Positions 13,757 to 18,472 of a DNA stretch of 18,472 nucleotides are shown in pieces. Position 1 is the stretch's first letter, and every line of letters starts with the position of its first letter. Both the position numbers and the translations under genes were made by a program. Source of the stretch: CAYLNK01 sp964384675 (GTDB taxonomy: Bacteria; Acidobacteriota; Thermoanaerobaculia; UBA5066); the NCBI GenBank assembly GCA_964384675.1, contig CAYLNK010000110.1, forward strand, positions 1 through 18,472. The letters are read 5' to 3'. The notes beneath the pieces were generated by a model. That model did no database searches. It was not told where the DNA came from and saw only the letters and a list, made by a program, of their open reading frames with translations.

Positions 13757-15435
13757 CCCGGGCGTTCTACCGAACGACCCGGGCGTTCTACCGAACGACC
13801 CGGGCGTTCTACCGAACGACCCGGGAGGCCTGGTGGCCGCCGCTCGACGCGCCGGACGCCTCGGGCACGAGCGCCGTCGAGCGCCGGTGGATCACGTTCT
13901 TCCTGGTCCTCGGCCTCGCCGCCCGGAGCGCGCGCTTCTTCCTTCGCTTCCCGCTCTGGGAGGACGAGTGCTTCCTCGCGATCAGCTTCATCGACCGGGG
14001 GTTCGCCGAGCTGTGGCTTCCGCTCGGCCACCACCAGGTCGCCCCGCCGCTCTTCCTCTTCATCGAGCTGGCGCTGGTGAGGAGCCTGGGCTTCACCGAA
14101 TGGACGCTCCGGCTCTTCTCGTTCGTCTCCAGCGTCGCGGGGCTGCTCCTGTTTCGCGCCGTCGCGGCCCGCTGGCTGAAGGGTCTCGCGCTGGTCCTGG
14201 CCGTGGGGGCGTTCTCGGTCTCCTATCCCGCCGTCCGCTACGCGGCCGAGGCGAAGCCGTACGGCTCCGACGCGCTGGTCTCGTTGATCCTCCTCGCGCT
14301 CTTCACCCCGGCGCTGTCCGGCCCGGGCCGGACGCGGGCGCTCGGGCTGCTGGCGTTGCTCCTCCCGTTCCTGATCGGCCTCTCCTACCCGGCGGTCTTC
14401 GTGGCGGGTGGCGCGACCCTCGTGGCGGCGGCCGTCTATCGGAGGGAACGCGCGCCGGTGCGGGACTGGATCCGTCTCCTGGCGTGCGGCACGTCCCTCG
14501 CGCTGGCCTTCGCCGGCTGGACGCTCCTGGTCGCCGGTCCGCAGCGCGCCGCCGAGGCGTCGTTCATGGAGGTGGGCTGGCAGGGGGCGTTTCCCCCCGT
14601 GGAGGAGCCGTGGCGGCTCCCGCTCTGGCTGGTGGCGACGCACGCCAGCGACTTCCTCGCCTATCCCGTCGGAGGTCCCCGGTTCGCCAGCACGGCGTCG
14701 TTCCTCCTCTGCCTCGCCGGGCTCGACCAGCTCGTCAGGGTGAGGGACGGTCGCCTGCTGGGGCTCTCTGTCGCGCCGGTCTCGCTCCATCTCCTGGCCT
14801 CGGCGTTCCATCGCTATCCGTACGGCGGGCACGCGCGCCTCTCCCTGTACGCCTCGCCGCTGATCTGCTGCCTGATCGGGCTCGGCGCGGCGAGGGTCGT
14901 CGGGTGGCTCACCGCGCGCGAGGCCGCGGGCCGGGGCGCGCTCCTCGCCGTCCTGACCGCGATCGGGGTCCTCACGATCGCCCGGGACGTGAGGTTCCCG
15001 TACAAGACGATGTCCGATCAGCGCGCCCGCGCGTTCGCGCAGTGGTACTGGACGAGCGCCGTCACGAAGGAGGAGGTCGCCTGCGTGAGGCGCGACCTCG
15101 GGGTGGACCTCGCCCCGGGCACCTTCGAGGAGCTCAGCTGGTCCGCCGAGTACGTCTGCAACCGGAGGATCTACGCGCCAGCGGGCAACCGCGGCGGTCC
15201 GGACCTCGCCCGGGTGGCGCCGGGGAGGCCGCTCGTCTGCCTGGTCTACCGCGATCCCCGCTTCCCGCTCGACGTCGCCGCGTTCGAGCGCTGGATGTCG
15301 GCGATGCGTTCGCGCTACGACCTCGCCGGCAGGGAGGTCTTCGCCTTTCCGCGCTACGACAAGAGGGAGCGGACGCTGCTCCAGGTCGACACGCTCGAGG
15401 CGTACCGCTTCACGGTTCGCGCCCCGGTGGACTAG
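13753..15435 (+). CDS. Multi-pass membrane glycosyltransferase, GT-C type, with N-terminal tandem repeat
   Basis: A 560-residue membrane protein. Residues 2-22 are three perfect copies of TRAFYRT, encoded by a 21-bp tandem repeat. The first membrane helix (46-58) is followed by FPLWEDECFLA (66-76), whose acidic triplet E70-D71-E72 is the GT-C catalytic loop, and GHHQVAPPLFLFIE (92-105), typical of family 39/PMT-like mannosyl- or arabinosyl-type transferases using polyprenyl-phosphate sugars. About ten hydrophobic helices follow, then a soluble C-terminal domain of about 140 residues. ATG 13753 overlaps the herA stop (ATGA) and no later start exists before the first helix. The TAG stop lies inside the terminal inverted repeat of the palindromic element. 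Donor and acceptor unknown. Confidence 0.82.
   Translation: MTRAFYRTTRAFYRTTRAFYRTTREAWWPPLDAPDASGTSAVERRWITFFLVLGLAARSARFFLRFPLWEDECFLAISFIDRGFAELWLPLGHHQVAPPLFLFIELALVRSLGFTEWTLRLFSFVSSVAGLLLFRAVAARWLKGLALVLAVGAFSVSYPAVRYAAEAKPYGSDALVSLILLALFTPALSGPGRTRALGLLALLLPFLIGLSYPAVFVAGGATLVAAAVYRRERAPVRDWIRLLACGTSLALAFAGWTLLVAGPQRAAEASFMEVGWQGAFPPVEEPWRLPLWLVATHASDFLAYPVGGPRFASTASFLLCLAGLDQLVRVRDGRLLGLSVAPVSLHLLASAFHRYPYGGHARLSLYASPLICCLIGLGAARVVGWLTAREAAGRGALLAVLTAIGVLTIARDVRFPYKTMSDQRARAFAQWYWTSAVTKEEVACVRRDLGVDLAPGTFEELSWSAEYVCNRRIYAPAGNRGGPDLARVAPGRPLVCLVYRDPRFPLDVAAFERWMSAMRSRYDLAGREVFAFPRYDKRERTLLQVDTLEAYRFTVRAPVD
13756..13825 (+). repeat. Three perfect tandem copies of a 21-bp unit plus a partial fourth
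   Basis: Copies lie at 13756-13776, 13777-13797 and 13798-13818, identical at every base, followed by a 7-base partial copy (ACCCGGG). Each unit encodes TRAFYRT in the glycosyltransferase frame. Unit length is a multiple of three, so copy-number change alters N-terminal length without shifting frame. Confidence 0.95.
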
Positions 15436-15711
15436 TCTCCCGCAATCGAAATACGTGGCATCGAGCGCCCGGTGCTTGCGGCCGAGGTCAAGGCGCGCTG
15501 CCGAAGGCTCGAGTAGGCTCTCCGCCGAGGCGGCGCAACGCCGAGATCGGCCACAACCACCAGGCGCCCAAGGGGTTCGGGCGGCGCAGGGTCACCTGCG
15601 GCGTTGCCGCGCCTTCGCGGAGAGCCAACTCCAGCGCACGGCGCGGCGCCTGGCATCTGACCCTGCGGCGCTCCGAACTCGATGCTACGAACTTCGATTG
15701 CGGGAGACTAG
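15432..15711. mobile_element. 280-bp imperfect palindrome with 34-bp terminal inverted repeats, MITE-like
   Basis: The ends 15432-15465 and 15678-15711 are inverted repeats matching at 31 of 34 positions (outer part CTAGTCTCCCGCAATCGAA is identical). A second inverted pair, 15516-15543 and 15599-15626, matches at 24 of 28. The arms between them (50 and 51 nt) have similar length. No transposase is encoded and open frames through it look meaningless. The palindromic CTAG at each end could be a 4-bp target duplication, as in IS5-type insertion, or part of the repeat. The left end supplies the TAG stop of the glycosyltransferase; the right end supplies the start of a TAGGAT box for the oxygenase gene. 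It fills almost the whole 285-base gene-free gap. Confidence 0.75.
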
Positions 15712-15714
15712 GAT
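15709..15714 (+). promoter_or_regulatory. Probable -10 box of a leaderless transcript for the oxygenase
   Basis: TAGGAT ends 6 nt before the GTG at 15721. Its first three bases (TAG) belong to the right end of the palindromic element, so the promoter would straddle the element boundary. Confidence 0.4.
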
Positions 15715-15720
15715 CGTGGT

Positions 15721-16590
15721 GTGTGGACGGCGGAGGCGCTACGGGCGCACGTCGAGGACCGCCTCGCGGCGGCCCGGGTCGAGCTGTCGCCGCTGCCGCA
15801 CCTCCTGGTAGCCCCGTTCTTTCCGGAGGACCTCTACGAACGGATCCTGGCCTCGAACCTGTTCGTCCGGAACCCGGGCCGCTTCTGGCGGTCCCCCGAC
15901 GAGATGAGGCGGGCCGGGATCTCCCGGCCGTACGACCACCGGCTGCAGATCAACTTCCACAAGGACGACCCGTACGAGGCGACGCCCGAGGAGCGGGCTC
16001 TCTGGTCGCTGATCCGCGAGACGTTCCTCGGCGGGGTCTGGTTCCCGAAGCTCGTCCGGTCCCGCTTCCCCGAGTACTTCTCGCTCCGCTTCGGCGATGC
16101 GGTCGAGCTCGAGGAGTTCTGGGCCCGGAACCGCCAGGAGCTCTTCCTGCAGAGGCACGAGCCCGGGTTCCACATCGGCCCTCACACCGACATCCCGACC
16201 CGCATCTTCACGTGCATCTTCTCGTTCGCGGATCGGGACGGCTACGAGTCCTACGGCACGCAGCTCCTCCGCCCGCGCGATCCGTTCGTGCGCTGCTGGG
16301 GGAACGACCATCACGCCTTCGAAGGGTTCGAGGTGGTCAAGACGGCGCCGTACACCCGGAACGGTCTCCTCCTCTTCTTCAAGACGAGACATTCGTTCCA
16401 CGCGGTGAAGGAGATCGGGCCGGACGTGCCGAACCAGCGCTGGGGGATGCAATACCAGTACTACGAGCCCGCCGGCGGGGTCTTCGTCGACCTGTCCCGG
16501 CCGGACCTCATCCAGCTGAGGACGGATCGGAAGGTACCGCTCGCGCGGCGAATCGGAAGCCGCGTCTCGGGCTGGCTCGGGCGCGGCTGA
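15721..16590 (+). CDS. Fe(II)/2-oxoglutarate-dependent oxygenase (prolyl-4-hydroxylase-like fold)
   Basis: A 289-residue cytosolic protein with a double-stranded beta-helix dioxygenase core. The iron triad appears as H155 and D157 in FHIGPHTDIPTRIF (150-163) and H227 in KTRHSFHAV (221-229); R240 (NQRWGM) could bind 2-oxoglutarate, though the exact residue is uncertain. The N-terminal part, PHLLVAPFFPEDLYERIL (26-43), is typical of oxygenases of this group, which often hydroxylate proteins or sit in polysaccharide clusters. Start GTG 15721 is chosen from the TAGGAT box 6 nt upstream. It follows the palindromic element and precedes sbcD by 51 nt on the same strand. Substrate unknown. Confidence 0.78.
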   Translation: MWTAEALRAHVEDRLAAARVELSPLPHLLVAPFFPEDLYERILASNLFVRNPGRFWRSPDEMRRAGISRPYDHRLQINFHKDDPYEATPEERALWSLIRETFLGGVWFPKLVRSRFPEYFSLRFGDAVELEEFWARNRQELFLQRHEPGFHIGPHTDIPTRIFTCIFSFADRDGYESYGTQLLRPRDPFVRCWGNDHHAFEGFEVVKTAPYTRNGLLLFFKTRHSFHAVKEIGPDVPNQRWGMQYQYYEPAGGVFVDLSRPDLIQLRTDRKVPLARRIGSRVSGWLGRG

Positions 16591-16594
16591 GCCG

Positions 16595-16610
16595 TCCGGC
16601 GCGAGCCGGA
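16595..16610 (+). other. Short hairpin with GCGA tetraloop after the oxygenase gene
   Basis: TCCGGC and GCCGGA form a perfect 6-bp stem around GCGA, a GNRA-type tetraloop, 4 nt after the oxygenase stop. No U-tract follows, so it is more likely an mRNA stability element than a terminator. Confidence 0.45.
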
Positions 16611-16619
16611 TCTGCGACA

Positions 16620-16635
16620 CTCCCGCCCGCGGGAG
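16620..16635 (+). promoter_or_regulatory. Hairpin that would cover the sbcD Shine-Dalgarno
   Basis: CTCCCG (16620-16625) pairs with CGGGAG (16630-16635) around a 4-nt loop. The right arm contains most of GGGAGG (16631-16636), the ribosome-binding site of sbcD, 5 nt before its TTG start. The pairing is directly visible; translational control is inferred. Confidence 0.5.
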
Positions 16636-16641
16636 GGGCCC

Positions 16642-17802
16642 TTGAGGATCGTCCACACGAGCGACTGGCACGCCGGGCGGCTGCTCCGGCGGATCGATCG
16701 GCTGCCGGAGCTGGCGGAGATCCTGGAGCACCTCGCCGATTTCCTCGAGCGCGAGCGGACCGACCTCCTCCTCGTCTCGGGTGACGTCTTCGACACGGGC
16801 GCTCCTCCCGCCGAGGCGGAGCGGCTCGTCTTCTCGTTCTTCAAGCGGGTCGGACGAGCCGGGATCGAGTCGGTCGTGCTGGCCGGCAACCACGACAGCT
16901 CCTCGCGCCTGGAGGCCTGGGGCGGCCTGGCGGAGCTGGTCGGCGTCCACGCGGTCGCGCGTCCTGCCCCGGCGGACCGGGGTGGATCGATCGAGATCCG
17001 CACGCGAAGCGGCGAGACGGCGCTGGTCGCGGCGGTCCCGTTCGCGGCTCCGCGCGACCTGGTCTCGGCCCTCGAGCTCGCCTCGAGCGATACCGGCTCG
17101 CGCCAGCGGTACGCGGAGCAGATGGCCCGGATCGTGGCGAACGTCACCGCGCCGTTCCGGGCCGACACCGTCAACCTGCTGACGCTCCACACGCACCTCG
17201 ACGGAGCCCGGTTCTCCGGCTCGGAGCGCGCCGTCCACCTCGGAGACGAGTGGGCCGCGACCGCGCAGGTCCTGCCGGCCTCCGCCCACTACGTCGCGCT
17301 CGGCCACATCCATCGGCCGCAGCGCGTCGCCGCGCCGTCGCCCTCGTATTACGCGGGCTCGCCGTTGCAGCTCGACTTCGGCGAGGCGGGCGAGGAGAAG
17401 AGCTTCGTCGTCGTCGACGCGCGGCCTGGCCAGCCCGCGCGACCGGAGACGGTGCCGTACCGGGGCGGGAAGCCGCTCGCGACGTGGACCGGGACGCGGC
17501 GCGAGCTGGAGGTCGAGGCGCCGCGGCTCCGTGACGCCGGCTGGCTGCGCGTGACCGTGCCGCTCTCGCAGCCCGACCCGGACCTGGCGTCGTCGGTGCG
17601 GCGCCTCGTGCCGAACGCGCTCCGGGTCGAGGCCGAGCTGCCGGAGCGGGAGGGAGCGGTTTCCGCCCACGGACCCCGCCTCGGGGCGGATCCGTCGGCC
17701 CTCTACGCGCGATTCCGGGCGGAGTCGCGGGGCGTGACCGGGGAGGAGCGGGAGCTGCTCGAGGCGTTCCGCCGCCTGCACGCCGAGGCCGAGGGAGCTT
17801 GA
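16642..17802 (+). CDS. sbcD: Exonuclease SbcD (Mre11-like), SbcCD complex
   Basis: A 386-residue calcineurin-like nuclease subunit of SbcCD, which cuts hairpins and processes double-strand ends. All metal motifs are present: DWHAG (D8, H10), VSGDVFD (D48), AGNHD (N83, H84), HTHLDG (H183, H185) and ALGHIHRPQ (H222, H224). The DNA-capping and C-terminal regions appear complete for the family. The start is TTG 16642, giving MRIVHTSDWHAG, with GGGAGG 5 nt upstream; a hairpin covers that site. It ends 1 nt before the sbcC GTG, so the two subunits are co-transcribed. It may also be co-transcribed with the oxygenase, 51 nt upstream. Confidence 0.94.
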   Translation: MRIVHTSDWHAGRLLRRIDRLPELAEILEHLADFLERERTDLLLVSGDVFDTGAPPAEAERLVFSFFKRVGRAGIESVVLAGNHDSSSRLEAWGGLAELVGVHAVARPAPADRGGSIEIRTRSGETALVAAVPFAAPRDLVSALELASSDTGSRQRYAEQMARIVANVTAPFRADTVNLLTLHTHLDGARFSGSERAVHLGDEWAATAQVLPASAHYVALGHIHRPQRVAAPSPSYYAGSPLQLDFGEAGEEKSFVVVDARPGQPARPETVPYRGGKPLATWTGTRRELEVEAPRLRDAGWLRVTVPLSQPDPDLASSVRRLVPNALRVEAELPEREGAVSAHGPRLGADPSALYARFRAESRGVTGEERELLEAFRRLHAEAEGA

Positions 17803-17803
17803 C

Positions 17804-18472
17804 GTGCGGCCGGTCGAGCTGACCGTCGAGGGCTTCGCCTCGTTCAAGGAGCGGCAGGTCCTGCCGTTCGACGGCTTCTCGCTCTTCGCGATCTCGGGCC
17901 CCACGGGCGCCGGGAAGTCGAGCCTCCTCGACGCGATCGTCTTCGCCCTCTACGGCAAGGTGCCGCGTCTCGGCAAGGGCGTCTCCGAGATGATCTCGCT
18001 CGGGCGCGACCGGATGGCCGTCACGCTCGACTTCACCATCGGGGACCGGCGCTTCCGAGTGGCCCGCGTCGCGCACCGGGGCCGGGCCGCGAGCACACAG
18101 CTCGAGGAACTCCTCGAGGACGGAGAGCGCCCGCTGGCCGACGGCGTCCGCCGCGTCGACGAGGAGGTCGCCAGGCTCCTGTCGATCTCGTACGACGCCT
18201 TCCTTCAGGCGGTGATCCTCCCTCAGGGGGAGTTCGCCCGCTTCCTGAGGAGCGAGGCGGCGAAGCGGCGCGAGATCCTCCGGGACCTGCTGCGTCTCTC
18301 GGTCTACGAGCGGATGCGCGAGAAGGCCAGCCAGGAGGCGGGCGAGCTGAAGGGACTGATCGCCGCCGGCCAGGCACGCCTCGACGAGGAGTACGCCGGC
18401 GCCACGCCCGAGGCCGTCGCGGTGCTGGCGGAGCGTCTCGCCGCCCTGGCGGACGACCTCGCCCGGCGGCGC
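17804..18472 (+). CDS. sbcC: Exonuclease subunit SbcC (Rad50-like), N-terminal part (cut by window edge)
   Basis: The frame is open from GTG 17804 to the window end (223 residues). It starts MRPVELTVEGFASFKE, the usual SbcC beginning, with Walker A SGPTGAGKSSLLDAIVFALYG at 31-51 and the Q-loop region VILPQGEFARFLRS at 137-150 (Q141). The sequence then enters the first coiled coil, rich in Arg, Glu and Ala (about 150 onward). GGGAG lies just upstream of the start, inside the end of sbcD. The second half of the coiled coil, the zinc hook and Walker B are beyond the window. Confidence 0.93.
   Translation, partial: MRPVELTVEGFASFKERQVLPFDGFSLFAISGPTGAGKSSLLDAIVFALYGKVPRLGKGVSEMISLGRDRMAVTLDFTIGDRRFRVARVAHRGRAASTQLEELLEDGERPLADGVRRVDEEVARLLSISYDAFLQAVILPQGEFARFLRSEAAKRREILRDLLRLSVYERMREKASQEAGELKGLIAAGQARLDEEYAGATPEAVAVLAERLAALADDLARRR

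Noticed and set aside
13756..13825. CRISPR-like repeat array
   Set aside because: The 21-bp units are directly abutting with no spacers and are in-frame coding sequence.
1069..15435. Archaeal origin suggested by the cyclic-DPG synthetase, HerA and NurA
   Set aside because: AraC-type, SpoIIE-type, ECF CbiMQO, SbcCD in bacterial form and Shine-Dalgarno/GTG usage fit a bacterium; these three families also occur in bacteria.
15432..15711. Integron attC site
   Set aside because: The ends do not show the RYYYAAC/GTTRRRY core pair and the element is longer and more symmetrical than typical attC sites.
15455..15811. 118-codon open frame inside the palindromic element
   Set aside because: Starts in one inverted repeat and runs through the other; composition is shadow-like and there is no ribosome-binding site.
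13833..16784. 983-codon plus-strand open frame spanning the glycosyltransferase, the palindrome and the oxygenase
   Set aside because: Arg/Pro/Gly-rich low-complexity translation with no motif; it runs out of frame over two genes with clear motifs.
15739..17904. 721-codon open frame on the minus strand across the oxygenase and sbcD
   Set aside because: It is antisense to two well-recognised genes, rich in Arg/Val/Glu as expected for high-GC shadow frames, and shows no domain.

Overview
The window is very GC-rich bacterial chromosomal DNA, densely coded on both strands, with many GTG/TTG starts. No rRNA, tRNA, CRISPR array or phage gene was found. An AraC-type regulator, a GAF-SpoIIE phosphatase, an ECF metal importer, bacterial-type NurA-HerA and SbcCD point to a bacterium, not an archaeon. 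The mix resembles uncultured high-GC phyla such as Acidobacteriota or Actinomycetota/Chloroflexota relatives, but I cannot place it firmly.

Layout. 1-409 (-): N-terminal part of an AraC-family regulator. 488-946 (+): PaaI-like hotdog thioesterase, bracketed by inverted copies of a 33-bp repeat. 1069-2391 (-): cyclic 2,3-diphosphoglycerate synthetase-like GTPase, downstream of a GMC flavo-oxidoreductase with a four-Cys cluster (2456-4036, -). 4119-5396 (+): GAF + PP2C/SpoIIE phosphatase, overlapping tail-to-tail with a class II glutamine amidotransferase (5383-6261, -). 6360-7284 (+): DUF6922 protein plus AbiEii-type nucleotidyltransferase, a toxin-antitoxin-like pair. 7202-11056 (-): operon read right to left, cbiM-cbiQ-cbiO (nickel/cobalt ECF importer) followed by a GT-C-like membrane protein, all with 1-4 nt overlaps. 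11127-15435 (+): nurA-herA followed by a second GT-C-like membrane glycosyltransferase, again with 4 nt overlaps. 15432-15711: a non-coding 280-bp imperfect palindrome with 34-bp terminal inverted repeats, probably a MITE-like element. 15721-16590 (+): Fe(II)/2-oxoglutarate oxygenase. 16642-18472 (+): sbcD and the 5' part of sbcC. No gene-free stretch exceeds 300 bases.

How the genes fit together. The right half carries both HerA-NurA and SbcCD (the bacterial Mre11-Rad50), two DNA-end-processing machines that archaea commonly encode together. Here they are separated only by a membrane glycosyltransferase, the palindromic element and an oxygenase. The left half is a mix of short, independent metabolic and signalling units.

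A pattern runs through the window. Six first-gene start codons have no Shine-Dalgarno sequence but have a TANNNT box ending 6-8 nt upstream, as expected for leaderless transcripts. Starts with a purine-rich Shine-Dalgarno do not have that close box. The observations most worth checking are the palindromic element, which lends bases to the stop codon of one gene and the -10 box of the next; the leaderless promoters; the repeat-bracketed thioesterase; the short upstream ORF over the cbiM start; and the hairpin that covers the sbcD ribosome-binding site.
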